DNA from: an uncultured Gammaproteobacteria bacterium
GTDB taxonomy: Bacteria > Pseudomonadota > Gammaproteobacteria > Pseudomonadales > Pseudohongiellaceae
Direction: 5' to 3'
Assembly: GCA_913060975.1 (NCBI GenBank)
Contig: CAJXVC010000004.1
Coordinates: forward strand, 62,001 to 126,000
Length of the DNA stretch: 64,000 bases
This document shows positions 36,591-46,130 of this stretch, one piece after another; positions within the stretch are counted from its first letter, which is position 1; every line of letters starts with the position of its first letter. Position numbers and translations under genes: made by a program. The notes under the pieces were generated by a model. The model did no database searches. It was not told where the DNA came from and saw only the letters and a list, made by a program, of their open reading frames with translations.

Positions 36591-37817
36591 TCAGGATTTA
36601 CTGAACTCTTGGTAATCTTCTTCCACCGCGGCTTTCAGTTGTTCCAAAATATCTGGAATGGCGCTGATAACCCGATTCCAGCTCGGAATAAACGGTTTAT
36701 CCATTGGCCGTTCAAGAAAGTGCTCACCTGCTACCATTAAGTTACCGGCGAAAAGTTCTACAGCTTTCTCTTCGATGTGGCGGTCATACTCCAAGCCATT
36801 GATCATAGCATCGTTTTGGTAAGTGTCGATAAAGTCGAGAGCAATCCGGAAATATGCGGCCTTGATCGTGCGGAATTTCTCAGTGGTGAATACTTCGCCA
36901 TTCGTCGCCAGTTTACGGAATAGTGCTTTGGCAATATCCACGGTCATCTTCGACAAGCCTGCTTCGCGATCTTCGAGGGACAAATCCTGATGCTTGTGAT
37001 CATAGTTGTCAGCGATGTCTACCTGGCACAGTCTGTTAGTGGCGTAGTTGCGTTTCATCTCTGAGAGTACGCCGATCTCCAGTCCCCAATCGCTCGGTAT
37101 GCGTAAATCATTGATTACGTCGGAGCGCATGGAGAATTCGCCCGCCAGTGGGTAACGATAGCTGTCGAGATAATCGAGAAACTCGCTGTTGCCACAGACT
37201 TTCTTCAGCGTGCGCAGCATGGGTGTGACAAACAGGCGCATGGCACGGCCACTAATTCGTGAACCGGCGACACGGGCGTAATAGCCCTTGCAGAATTCGT
37301 AGTTAAAATTCGGATTGGCAACCGGATAGATGAGGCGAGCCAGCAAACTGCGATCATAAGTCAGGATGTCGCAATCATGCAGTGCCACCGCCTCGCTGCG
37401 CCCTGAAGCAAGTATATAGCCGTAGCAATACCAGACATTGCGTCCTTTGCCCATCTGTGAAGGGGACAATTCAAACTCTTTGAGCTGTTCGTCGATCGCC
37501 TGCAAGCGCGGGCCGTCGTTCCAAAGAATGCGGTGATGCTGTGGCAAACGGGAAAAATACTGCAGCGCATATTGATACTGTTCTTGATTGGCCCGGTCCA
37601 ACCCGATCACGATCTCATCGAGGTAGGGCACCTTGGTGATCTCATCGATAATGCCAGACAGGGCAGGCCCTTCCAGTTCGGAAAACAGGGAAGGCAGGAC
37701 CAAGCCCATGGGTCGACTGGCCTTAAAACTGTTGAGTTCTGCTTCCATGTTCTCCACCGGGCGGTGACCCAAATTGTGAAGCGTTGTTACGATACCGTTC
37801 TGGTGAAAATCACCCAT
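36591..37817 (-). CDS. gpgS: glucosyl-3-phosphoglycerate synthase (GT81 family)
   Basis: The 408-residue cytoplasmic glycosyltransferase has a GT-A fold: VLPSLFSELEGPALSGIIDEI, VIGLDRANQEQY, GKGRNVWYCYGYIL and the metal-binding ALHDCDILTYDRSLLARL with D-C-D. Together with EFCKGYYARV and AGEFSMR these match GpgS/MpgS-type enzymes of family GT81. It transfers glucose from an NDP-glucose donor to 3-phosphoglycerate, the first step to the compatible solute glucosylglycerate. Mannosyl transfer (mannosylglycerate) is the alternative. It is 10 bases after the phosphatase gene. Confidence 0.85.
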   Translation of the reverse strand: MGDFHQNGIVTTLHNLGHRPVENMEAELNSFKASRPMGLVLPSLFSELEGPALSGIIDEITKVPYLDEIVIGLDRANQEQYQYALQYFSRLPQHHRILWNDGPRLQAIDEQLKEFELSPSQMGKGRNVWYCYGYILASGRSEAVALHDCDILTYDRSLLARLIYPVANPNFNYEFCKGYYARVAGSRISGRAMRLFVTPMLRTLKKVCGNSEFLDYLDSYRYPLAGEFSMRSDVINDLRIPSDWGLEIGVLSEMKRNYATNRLCQVDIADNYDHKHQDLSLEDREAGLSKMTVDIAKALFRKLATNGEVFTTEKFRTIKAAYFRIALDFIDTYQNDAMINGLEYDRHIEEKAVELFAGNLMVAGEHFLERPMDKPFIPSWNRVISAIPDILEQLKAAVEEDYQEFSKS

Positions 37818-37827
37818 GGTCTTTCCT

Positions 37828-38652
37828 CTAGTTTATCGCGAGTTCATTGGAGTCGAGCTGAGCCAGTATTTGGCTCATGGCGTCTTGCCAGCCGGCCGGA
37901 CCCGGCCGACTGGTACGAATAATCTGTGGTGCGGCATGCAGTTCAATGCGCGCGGACTTGCCCGATTTGATAATGACGGCAATATCGGCGGCATCGAGCA
38001 TGGCGCTGTCATTGGGACTATCACCCAGAGCGACTGTGATGATCATGGATGCATCCGATTGCTGTTGTTTCAGCCAATGCATGGCATCGCTCTTGGTGTG
38101 CTGACCCTGAATGCTGTGGAAGCGCCCACCTTCGAGTAGATTCAAGCCCAGCTGCGCCAGTTTGCTTTCGAAGAGTTCTTTTTGTTTGGCCGAGCCGCGC
38201 CACAGGATCGGTTCGCTATACTCCCGGGTTTGAGCGAGCTCGGCATCGGCTTTGTCCAAGCCAGTGAGTTCGCTGATTTTATCGGGCTGCCAATCGGCGA
38301 AGCCTTCGAATTCGAAGCCTGCTTCGGCACGCATGGCATGGACTGCTGGTAACCATTCACTGCGCAGCTGACCGAAGACAATGCGCGACTGGCCATCTGG
38401 CGCAGGTGAGAGCAATTGCAGGGCGGCGCCGTTCTCGCAAACAAATGGCGCTGAGAGCTTCAGTGTTTTTTGCAGCGCCAGGATCTCGGCGGCGGTTTTG
38501 GACGAATTCATGATGAGCGCAAAACCGCGGCCCAGAACTTCTTGCAGGGCAGGCATGGCGGGTTCGATGGAATAGGTCTCGTGCTCCATCAGGCTGCCAT
38601 CGAGGTCAGTGAAGACCAACAGGGCAGGTTGTAGTGCAGCTTCTTGGGTCAT
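37828..38652 (-). CDS. HAD-IIB phosphatase for glucosyl/mannosyl-3-phosphoglycerate
   Basis: Residues 12-20 carry the HAD nucleophile motif (FTDLDGSLM), followed by motif II in MNSSKTAAE, a lysine in HTKSDAMHWL and motif IV in ALGDSPNDSAML. The length (274) and the GLE/FEGFADW cap region match mannosyl-3-phosphoglycerate phosphatases (MpgP/YedP). Placed first in the operon, it would remove phosphate from the product of the downstream synthase to give glucosylglycerate. A 273-base gap upstream shows no other gene. Confidence 0.85.
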   Translation of the reverse strand: MTQEAALQPALLVFTDLDGSLMEHETYSIEPAMPALQEVLGRGFALIMNSSKTAAEILALQKTLKLSAPFVCENGAALQLLSPAPDGQSRIVFGQLRSEWLPAVHAMRAEAGFEFEGFADWQPDKISELTGLDKADAELAQTREYSEPILWRGSAKQKELFESKLAQLGLNLLEGGRFHSIQGQHTKSDAMHWLKQQQSDASMIITVALGDSPNDSAMLDAADIAVIIKSGKSARIELHAAPQIIRTSRPGPAGWQDAMSQILAQLDSNELAIN

Positions 38653-38925
38653 GATACCTAGGATAATTCAAGAACTACGCCAGAGTTGACTATTTTGCCG
38701 CTGACAGTGCCAAATTTTAAGGCAGATCTTTTATCTCATTGAAAGTAATAGGGAAATATTTTCAGAGAATGCACAGATTTCTATCACAGTTGTTGATCAG
38801 TCTGACTGGGTAGCGGCGCGCGCAACGATTAAGCACTAAAGTGGTGCATGACTTTTCAGGCACCAGTAGCTCCTTGATTATCGGCGTCGCTACCGGCTAA
38901 TCGTTATTGCGGCAATGTCGCTGTT

Positions 38926-41235
38926 CTACTGTTGCAACAACGACCAGACCTTGGCGGGGGTAATGGGCATGTCCAGGTGCCGCACACCGTAGTCACTCAA
39001 TGCATTGACCACAGCATTGACGATAGCCGGTGGTGCGCCGATAGCGCCAGCTTCACCGGCGCCTTTGATACCCAGCGGGTTGGTCGTGCAGGGCACTTCA
39101 TTGCGCTTGAATTGAATCATGGGCAAGTCGTCGGCTCTGGGCATGGTGTAATCCATGAAGCTGGCGGTAAGCAACTGACCTGAATCACTCTCGTAGGTGG
39201 TATTTTCCAACAGCGCCTGACCCAGGCCCTGGGCAATACCGCCGTGCACCTGACCTTCGAGCAGTAGCGGATTGATGACATAACCGAAGTCATCCACCAC
39301 GCAGTAGTTCACCACTGCGATCGTGCCGGTATCCTGGTCAATCTCGAGTTCGCACACATGGGTGCCGTTGGGATAGGTCGCGTTGTCCGGCGCAAAGGTT
39401 TCAGCTTCATCAAAACTCATGCCCTGATCATCAGCGGCCGCCGCGGCAACTTCTTTGAAGGTTTGCACGCGGTCGGTACCGACAATGCGAAATTCGCCAG
39501 CCGTAAATTCGATATCGACTTCCGCGGCTTCCAGCATGTCAGCGGCGACGGCGCGAGCTTTTTCTATGATGCGCTCGGAAGCCGAGCCAATCGCCGAGCC
39601 GCCCACGGGGACCGATCGTGAACCCATAGTGCCACCGCCGGAGGCGATGGCATCAGAGTCGCCCTGCACAATATCGATATCAGCAAAAGCAATGCCGAGG
39701 CGTTCATGCAGTATCTGACGAAAGGCCGTTTCATGGCCCTGACCGTTGGATTGCGTACCAATAAACAACGTTACGCGGCCGTCTTTGTTGACCGCCAGGC
39801 GTGCCTGTTCAGGAGCACCGCCGGCGCAGCGTTCAATATAGCTGGCCAGCCCAATGCCACGTAATTTGCCTTGTTGCTTGGCCGTCTCGCGGCGTTGGGC
39901 GAAACCGTTCCAGTCCGCCATCACCAGCGCGTCGTCCAGATTGCTGACAAAGTCGCCTGAGTCGTAAGTGGCGCCCAATGCGGTATCGTAAGGCATGGCG
40001 CTGGAGGGAATAAAATTGCGCCGGCGAATTTCATCCGGGCCAATACCTATTTCACTGGCAGCGACATCTAACAGCCGTTCAATGGCATAGATTGCCTCTG
40101 GCCGACCGGCACCGCGGTAGGCATCGACTGGCGCAGTATTGGTGAACACACCCTGGACTTGCACATAGGCAGTGGCAATGTCGTAACAGCCAACCAGCAT
40201 GGCAACACCGGCATCAGTAGCGACAAAAGGGCCAGCCTGTGACAGATAAGCGCCCATGTTAGCGACAGTGCTGACGCGCAGACCGAGAATTTTGGCATCG
40301 TCATCCAGCGCAAGTGATAAATTGCTCAGATGGTCGCGGCCATGAGTGTCACTGACAAAGGCTTCGCTGCGATCGGAGATCCATTTAACCGGGCGGCCGA
40401 GTTTGCGTGCGGCAAACAGCGCCGCGATGTATTCCGGGTACATGAATATCTTCATGCCAAAACCGCCACCCACGTCGTGACACAGTACGTGGACATCTTC
40501 TTCAGGGATGTGGAATATTTGCCCAGCCAGCATGCGCCGCAACATGTGTACACCCTGACAGGAGACGTGCAAAACCAATCTGCCGTTATCAAAGTCGGCA
40601 ATAGCGCCACGCGTTTCCATTGAGGTTGGCACGACACGATTATTCACCAGATCCAGATCCACCACCTTGCTGGCTTGGCCAAAGGCCTTGTCGGTAGTTT
40701 CCTGATCGCCGGCCTGCCAGTGGAAGCAACGGTTCTCGGCAGCTTGTTCCCAGATCTGCGCTTTGCCTTCACTCATAGCCGAATCGGTTGCCACTACGGC
40801 ATCAAGAATGTCGTAGTCGACCCACAACTGCTCGGCTGCATCGATGGCCTGTTCCCGGGTTTCGGCAACGACAATGGCTACAGGGTCGCCCACAAAGCGT
40901 ACGACTTTATCGGCCAGAGCAGGGCGTGGTGGTTTGATACAGGGTGAGCCATCGATACTGGTTGTACCGACATTGCAGGGCACATTACCGATGTTTTCCG
41001 CCTGCAGGTCAGCGAAGGTGTAGGCGCCCAATACCCCTGGCGCATCGCTGATTGAATCCAGATCGATCTCGAGAATTCTGGCATGCGCGTGAGGCGAGCG
41101 TACGATCACCGCATAGGATTGGTTAGGCAGGTTCAGGTCTTCGATATACTGCCCGCGACCAGAGGTAAAACGGTGGTCCTCGACGCGGGAAACTGCCTGG
41201 CCAACGCCAAATTTCTGCATGCCGGATTCTTGCAT
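38926..41235 (-). CDS. xanthine dehydrogenase-family molybdenum subunit (CoxL form II-like)
   Basis: The 769-residue protein starts at 41235 (or ATG 41220) and shows the molybdopterin large-subunit features: GRGQYIEDLNLP, RSPHAHARI, the MoCo-near DVGGGFGMKIF, AYRGAGR (372-378), and the catalytic glutamate in KGAGEAGAIG. AYRGAGR is the motif of form-II CoxL-like proteins, not of true CO dehydrogenase (AYXCSFR). No FAD (CoxM) or [2Fe-2S] (CoxS) subunit gene is next to it, which such enzymes need. They may be encoded elsewhere. Confidence 0.85.
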   Translation of the reverse strand: MQESGMQKFGVGQAVSRVEDHRFTSGRGQYIEDLNLPNQSYAVIVRSPHAHARILEIDLDSISDAPGVLGAYTFADLQAENIGNVPCNVGTTSIDGSPCIKPPRPALADKVVRFVGDPVAIVVAETREQAIDAAEQLWVDYDILDAVVATDSAMSEGKAQIWEQAAENRCFHWQAGDQETTDKAFGQASKVVDLDLVNNRVVPTSMETRGAIADFDNGRLVLHVSCQGVHMLRRMLAGQIFHIPEEDVHVLCHDVGGGFGMKIFMYPEYIAALFAARKLGRPVKWISDRSEAFVSDTHGRDHLSNLSLALDDDAKILGLRVSTVANMGAYLSQAGPFVATDAGVAMLVGCYDIATAYVQVQGVFTNTAPVDAYRGAGRPEAIYAIERLLDVAASEIGIGPDEIRRRNFIPSSAMPYDTALGATYDSGDFVSNLDDALVMADWNGFAQRRETAKQQGKLRGIGLASYIERCAGGAPEQARLAVNKDGRVTLFIGTQSNGQGHETAFRQILHERLGIAFADIDIVQGDSDAIASGGGTMGSRSVPVGGSAIGSASERIIEKARAVAADMLEAAEVDIEFTAGEFRIVGTDRVQTFKEVAAAAADDQGMSFDEAETFAPDNATYPNGTHVCELEIDQDTGTIAVVNYCVVDDFGYVINPLLLEGQVHGGIAQGLGQALLENTTYESDSGQLLTASFMDYTMPRADDLPMIQFKRNEVPCTTNPLGIKGAGEAGAIGAPPAIVNAVVNALSDYGVRHLDMPITPAKVWSLLQQ

Positions 41236-41398
41236 CGGAATATCCTGTCAGCGGTTTGTTTGTGCTGCGTTATTGTTATAGGTCAGGTGGCCTGACTAAA
41301 GCGTGATTCCAAGCCCCAAATGAAGACTTGAATTGCAGCCTCTAGAGTAACCGACTCTGACTGTTGAGCAAACCGCTGGGCCCGATTCAACGACCGCT

Positions 41399-42244
41399 TC
41401 AGTTTGAGTGGGTACTTGGCCAGTTGGCCGGATCCAGTCGATAAAAGCTGGTCAACTGATCATAGAGTTCGCGGTGATGATGCTGCATTTCGTGTGGCCT
41501 TTTGAAAAACGTTTCAGTGGCTACCGCGAAAAACTCAGCCGGGTTGGTTGCCCCATAGGTATCCAGCAGGCTCGGCTGCTGATGCTGGGCGCTGAACTGC
41601 AGGCGATCGAACTCCAACTGGAAAATATGGGCCCAGCTTTTGTAAGCGCCGCGAGTGCGCAGCAAGGGGGCACCATTGGTGGCGCCGGATGCGCTATCGA
41701 GTTGGTGAGCAAATTCATGCAGCACCACATTCTGGCCATCTTCCAGGTTGCGAACGCCATGTTCGACATTGTCCCAGGCCAACACGACTTTGCCCTGATC
41801 CCAGGATTCACCCAGCAATACCGAATGCTCGGTTGATACAAGGCCAAGGTCATCGCGCACCTGTCGCGTAGCAACGAATGTCGTCGGATAGATGAGGATG
41901 GAACGCAAGTTACGGTAGTGATTGTCGGGCTGGTTGAGTACCAGCAAGCAGGCTTGCGCGGCGATGGTGACACGCATGTCGTCGTCGACCTGCAGTCCGG
42001 CACAACCAATAAATTGTTTGTCGGCAATAAAGCTTTTGATGAGGTATTGCAGTTTATCCTGTAATTCCTGCGGGAAATGGGCAATAAACGGCAGGCGCTT
42101 GCTCAGTGTAGTTTGCCATTGTGCCGGGAACGGGCGGGCGCGCACACGCCGCTGTTTGATGCCGGGCCAAAAGATCACATAGAACACGACCGCTATCACC
42201 AGTATTAACAAACTGGTGAGCGCCACTAGTGATAGCGTATCCAT
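41399..42244 (-). CDS. mtfA: MtfA-like zinc peptidase (M90)
   Basis: An N-terminal membrane helix (residues 5-28) is followed by the MtfA domain, with the zinc motif HEFAHQLD near residue 178 and the block VLAWDNVEHGVRN. In E. coli MtfA binds the Mlc repressor and has aminopeptidase activity; the membrane helix here differs from that soluble enzyme. The 281 residues end with RLDPANWP. No sugar phosphotransferase gene is nearby, so its target is open. Confidence 0.8.
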   Translation of the reverse strand: MDTLSLVALTSLLILVIAVVFYVIFWPGIKQRRVRARPFPAQWQTTLSKRLPFIAHFPQELQDKLQYLIKSFIADKQFIGCAGLQVDDDMRVTIAAQACLLVLNQPDNHYRNLRSILIYPTTFVATRQVRDDLGLVSTEHSVLLGESWDQGKVVLAWDNVEHGVRNLEDGQNVVLHEFAHQLDSASGATNGAPLLRTRGAYKSWAHIFQLEFDRLQFSAQHQQPSLLDTYGATNPAEFFAVATETFFKRPHEMQHHHRELYDQLTSFYRLDPANWPSTHSN

Positions 42245-42373
42245 AAACGGTTTTCTGCTCCCTGCAGGGTAAGATCAAGAGAAGGCGAAGAGAATTCCAG
42301 GAGAATTTTTAAAAGAGTTCTGGAAAGTAGCCTCAGCGTGAATTAATAGTGATGACAGTAATCTGAGGGCGGC

Positions 42374-43594
42374 TTACAAGAAATTCAATACAGCATTGAG
42401 GCTGCGAAAGCCCAATAGCAAGGTGACCAGCACAATCATTACGCCAAAGCCGTTCTGCACAGTCGTATTCGTGTGTTCTTTCAACAGTGACTGCTGATTC
42501 ATAATAACCAACAGGAAGATCGCCACCAAAGGTAGCAGAATGCCATTGGTGAGTTGCGCAAACTGAATGATTAACACCGGGCTGTAACCTGAGGCTGATA
42601 CTGCCACACCAATCAACAGAATACCCTGCCAAACACGGCGAAATCGAAGGTCAGTTGGATCAGCTTGCCAACCAAGTACCCCACGGGCGGCATAGGCTGC
42701 CGCCAGTGGCGCGGTGATCGCTGATGAAATGCCAGCAGCAAACAGTCCAAGCGCCAGAAAACTGGTCGACCATTCACCTAATAACGGTTCGAGTTGCACG
42801 GCCATATCAGCGGCCGAGTTAATGTCTTGCTGGCCAAACAGCGTGGCAGCACTGGTGATGACAATACTCATGGAAATAGCGGCACCAATGACGATAGATA
42901 CGAGCAACTCCCGGCGCAGGTCTGGCAACTGCGCCGCATCGGAATAGCGCTCGCGTACCAGCGAGGCGTGCAAAAACAGGTTGTAGGGCACGACCGTAGT
43001 GCCAATCAGCGCGACCACAGCAAGCCAGTCGGCATCGATGGATCGTGGGACGAACAAGCCGGCAATCACTTGCGACCAATCCGGTTGCGCGGCCAGTGCC
43101 GTGGTGAGAAAGACAATGCTCATTAATGCCACCAGCCCAATCAAGGCATTTTGTACCAGGCGAATACCACCGAGCCCCAGTATCAAATAAGCAATAGTAC
43201 CAATGAGCAGAGGTGCAACCGACAGTTGCCAGGCACCTAGCTGCAATCGGAAATCGAAGACCAGTTCCTGCACGCCCAATGCAGCCCCGGAGATATTGCC
43301 GCCTTCGTAGGCGGCGTTGCCGACCACAATCGCGCTTAACACCAACGTGATGCCAAGCAGACGCGCCACGGGATGTTGCAGTTGCTGACGAATGGCCTCG
43401 CCAAAACCGGCGCCGGAGATCAACCCAAGGCGTGCCGTCATCTCTTGCAACAGGAATGTGGCAAACGCTGAGAATAGCAGCGCCCACAATAATTCATAGC
43501 CGGAGTTGACGCCGGCCAGCGTGCATACAGTAACGGTACCCGGTCCGATAAAGGCGGCCGTAATAACGGTGCTGGGCCCGAAATACTTTTTCAC
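42374..43594 (-). CDS. Nramp-related transporter with altered metal site
   Basis: The GTG at 43594 (KKYFGPSTV) matches the family start; a frame upstream to 43711 adds a tail without family features. About 11 membrane helices are visible in 406 residues. The two Nramp metal motifs are changed: TM1 DPGN is GPGT (17-20) and TM6 MPH is VPY (202-204). Residues around them (FIGPGTVTVCTLAG, YNLFLHASLV) are well kept. Canonical Mn2+/Fe2+ binding needs both motifs, so another ion such as Mg2+ or a non-metal substrate is likely. Confidence 0.8.
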   Translation of the reverse strand: MKKYFGPSTVITAAFIGPGTVTVCTLAGVNSGYELLWALLFSAFATFLLQEMTARLGLISGAGFGEAIRQQLQHPVARLLGITLVLSAIVVGNAAYEGGNISGAALGVQELVFDFRLQLGAWQLSVAPLLIGTIAYLILGLGGIRLVQNALIGLVALMSIVFLTTALAAQPDWSQVIAGLFVPRSIDADWLAVVALIGTTVVPYNLFLHASLVRERYSDAAQLPDLRRELLVSIVIGAAISMSIVITSAATLFGQQDINSAADMAVQLEPLLGEWSTSFLALGLFAAGISSAITAPLAAAYAARGVLGWQADPTDLRFRRVWQGILLIGVAVSASGYSPVLIIQFAQLTNGILLPLVAIFLLVIMNQQSLLKEHTNTTVQNGFGVMIVLVTLLLGFRSLNAVLNFL

Positions 43595-43829
43595 AGGGAT
43601 TGGCTCGTTGTGTTCAGTCCGGCAGGGTTTAAGGCAGTAAAGCTCAGGTGCTTGCTCCGGCAGATAGACGTGGAAAAGCAAAAGTATCCGCTTCTGGCCA
43701 CGGTGGGTCAATGTTGGCGGTGAGATGCGGGAACTGTGGCATAACCGGGTAGACAGTATAGAGCCGCTGGGCTAGTTTGACTTCATACCCTCTCGGCGGC
43801 ACATTTTATGTAGGCGGACTTTGATTTCT

Positions 43830-44861
43830 ATGTACAAACGCATTCGTCGAATATTGATCATGACACCACGGACAAAGATGCTGCGCTATTGCCTGCTTGT
43901 CCTTCCCCTGTTGTTGGCTGCCTGTTCAAGCAATCCGGAATCTGCAGATAGTCCGGCAGCAATCATTGCTTCACGGCTGGCTGAAACAAGTTGGCGGCTT
44001 CAGCACATCCAGTCAATGAATGATGAAACTTTTGTGCCTGCCACAGGCGCAGTGTTCACGCTGCATTTTCAGGCTGAAGATCGGGTGGCGATGCAAGCTG
44101 ACTGTAATCGCGGCAGTGGCAGTTATAACCAGACAGGCAGTCAGTTGGAGTTTGGTGTTATTGCGACCACCCGGGCTCTGTGCCCGCCCGCATCGCTACA
44201 CGACCGATTTCTCAGCAATCTGGAATATGTGCGTTCATTTGTCTTGCAAGACGGCAAGCTGCATCTGGCCACTATGGCCGATGGCGCTATCCTGACTTTC
44301 GTGCCCATACTTGAAAGCGAGCTAGCGCAGAACGGCACAGCAGTGATCAGACCAACTTTCGATTGCTCAAGTGCTAGCGGTACGGTTGAGCAATTGATTT
44401 GCACTGACAGCGATTTGGCATTGCTGGATCAGCAGCTGAATTATTTCTATACCACGGCATTGCAGCGTATGGCTGCAGAGGAGCGGGAGGTGTTTCGTGC
44501 TCTGCAGCGGGGATGGATCAGTGGCCGCAATGACTGCTGGCAGGCCGAGGATGCCGCTGCTTGTGTGCGCGAGGAGAGCGAGCGCCGCATCAGCGAATTG
44601 CAGATTAGCAGCGGTTCAGTGCGCGTCCCGGAAGCCGTGCTGTACAGTTGTCCGCCCGATAAAGAGCTGGAGAATTATTACTACAACAACACCGTGCTGC
44701 CCATGCTGGTGCTGAATGATGGCACCGAACAGGCTGTCATGCATCGCCTGCCATCCGCCAGCGGTGCGCGCTACGGTATTGGCAATCTGCAGTTTTGGGA
44801 TCGTGGCGATGAAGCGCTGTTCATCGAGTCTGAAGATCAGGTGCAGTGCGTCACGCAATAA
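43830..44861 (+). CDS. META-LprI-MliC three-domain lipoprotein
   Basis: The start is ATG 43830 or 43860. A lipobox (LLLAAC) gives a lipid-anchored protein. Domain order: a META/HslJ domain (ETSWRLQHI, ADCNRGSGSY, TRALCPP, FLSNLEYVRSF); a DUF1311/LprI domain with paired cysteines (FDCSSASGTVEQLICTDSDLALLDQQLN, GWISGRNDCW); and a C-terminal MliC-like lysozyme-inhibitor domain (YSCPPD, SASGARYGIGNLQFWDRGDEALF). Each domain is common alone; the three together suggest a cell-envelope defence role against host or competitor lysozyme, which is an inference. Confidence 0.75.
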   Translation: MYKRIRRILIMTPRTKMLRYCLLVLPLLLAACSSNPESADSPAAIIASRLAETSWRLQHIQSMNDETFVPATGAVFTLHFQAEDRVAMQADCNRGSGSYNQTGSQLEFGVIATTRALCPPASLHDRFLSNLEYVRSFVLQDGKLHLATMADGAILTFVPILESELAQNGTAVIRPTFDCSSASGTVEQLICTDSDLALLDQQLNYFYTTALQRMAAEEREVFRALQRGWISGRNDCWQAEDAAACVREESERRISELQISSGSVRVPEAVLYSCPPDKELENYYYNNTVLPMLVLNDGTEQAVMHRLPSASGARYGIGNLQFWDRGDEALFIESEDQVQCVTQ

Positions 44862-44884
44862 GACTCGCCACTGCACAAGCGGGT

Positions 44885-45292
44885 TTAATCAACCGGGTGC
44901 AGCTCTACCGGCACGGAATTATCGCGCGAGCCTGCCAATACCCCAATCAGCGAATCGCCCCAGGTGTACTTGGCTTGCATCAGATCGTTGATGTGGTCGC
45001 TTTTCTCATGTCGCAGTTCAGCAACATAGCGTTGGGTATCACCATTGCGGGTCATCTCAAAGCTGGCATTGGCTTGCAGGCGCGAGAACCAACCGGAGCC
45101 ATCGGCGCCAACGCGCAGGTACTGATAGCCTGCGTCATCGACAATCCACAGGCGTGTGGTTTGTGCGGCGCCTTCTGCGTCAATCGTATGAAGTTCGACC
45201 ACTTCAACACGCTCTGACGCGGCCAGTTGCAGCCCAAAAACAATGGCAATCAGAAGAACGAGTGACGCGAGTAATCCATAAACGTATTTCAT
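44885..45292 (-). CDS. hypothetical membrane-anchored protein, split-barrel-like
   Basis: One N-terminal membrane helix (residues 2-24) carries a roughly 110-residue exported domain. The pattern TTRLWIVDDAGYQYLRVG, GWFSRLQANASFEMTRNGDTQRY is reminiscent of flavin-binding split-barrel (Ddn/DUF385-like) proteins, but I cannot confirm it. It ends convergent to the lipoprotein gene. Confidence 0.55.
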   Translation of the reverse strand: MKYVYGLLASLVLLIAIVFGLQLAASERVEVVELHTIDAEGAAQTTRLWIVDDAGYQYLRVGADGSGWFSRLQANASFEMTRNGDTQRYVAELRHEKSDHINDLMQAKYTWGDSLIGVLAGSRDNSVPVELHPVD

Positions 45293-45384
45293 AACTATTC
45301 ACACCAATGGGTTGTGGATGAACCAGGAGCTTGCTGTCAATTGTTCGGGGCTACGTTGATAAGACTACTTGCGAGCCGAAAAGG

Positions 45385-45735
45385 TTACTGATCGCTCCAC
45401 ACAGCCAGTTCATTACCACTGGGCTCACGAAAGTGAAAACGACGTCCGCCGGGAAAATCAAAGATGGCTTGTACGATCTTGCCACCGGCTTGCTCGACGC
45501 GTTGCTGTGTCGCTTCGAGATTCACCGCGAATAGCACAACCAGTGCAGCGCCATTGTCGGTAGATGATGCTTGCTCGGCGCGGAAAAAGCCGCCTTCAAT
45601 GCCTTGCTTTTTGAAAGCGATATAGTCCGGGCCGTAGTCGTCAAATTCCCATTCGAAAGCATCGATAAAGAATTGCTTGGTCGCATTCAGATCGCGGGCG
45701 GGAAATTCCACATAATTGATTTGATGATTAGTCAT
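45385..45735 (-). CDS. VOC-family (glyoxalase/bleomycin-resistance-like) protein
   Basis: The 116 residues form one VOC domain pair: INYVEFPARDLNATKQFFIDAFEWEF with DYIAFKKQGIEGGFF, and the second half with VVLFAVNLEATQQRVEQAGGKI and GGRRFHFREPSGNELAVWS. The conserved E and H-like metal positions are partly present. Substrate unknown. Confidence 0.85.
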   Translation of the reverse strand: MTNHQINYVEFPARDLNATKQFFIDAFEWEFDDYGPDYIAFKKQGIEGGFFRAEQASSTDNGAALVVLFAVNLEATQQRVEQAGGKIVQAIFDFPGGRRFHFREPSGNELAVWSDQ

Positions 45736-45926
45736 GGTTGCCTTGTCAATGCGTTACAGTGTTCTGTCTTCGCCCCGATTCTGACTGTCGCCATCGAGGC
45801 TCGCTATTGAATCCGGGGCTTGATGTGGATCAATGGCAATGCTATCCACTATAGCTGTCTTTGCGCACTTGGACTACTGTTACCAGTGACAGTCTAATCA
45901 AACTCAAAACTACTCGGAGAGAACCA

Positions 45927-46064
45927 ATGTCCAGAGAAATCGGTGATCGATACAAGTGTGAGAAATGTGGCGCGGAGCTTGTCTATGAGAAGCCTTGCCC
46001 TTGCGGTGATCAGATGCAGCATTCGGAGATTTGCTGTAGCCAGCAGATGACGAAGGTTGGTTGA
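45927..46064 (+). CDS. 45-residue desulforedoxin-like metal-ribbon protein
   Basis: ATG 45927 follows GGAGAG. The tiny protein has four pairs or near-pairs of cysteines (CEKC, CPC, CC) in the order YKCEKCGAEL ... EICCSQQMTKV. The closing C-C-x-x-x-M-x-K-V and opening K-C-x-x-C-G match the desulforedoxin/desulfoferrodoxin N-terminal domain, with an extra CPC. It likely binds Fe or Zn. It is intact and lies alone. Confidence 0.7.
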   Translation: MSREIGDRYKCEKCGAELVYEKPCPCGDQMQHSEICCSQQMTKVG

Positions 46065-46130
46065 TAGTAGGAAGACAATTACTGAGACAGGTTGAAGCGG
46101 GCGCTTGCGACTTGTGATGCGATTATCTGG

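Noticed and set aside
41282..41296. GTCAGG/CCTGAC hairpin upstream of the CoxL-like gene
   Set aside because: Short six-base stem with no U tract and no clear regulatory context.
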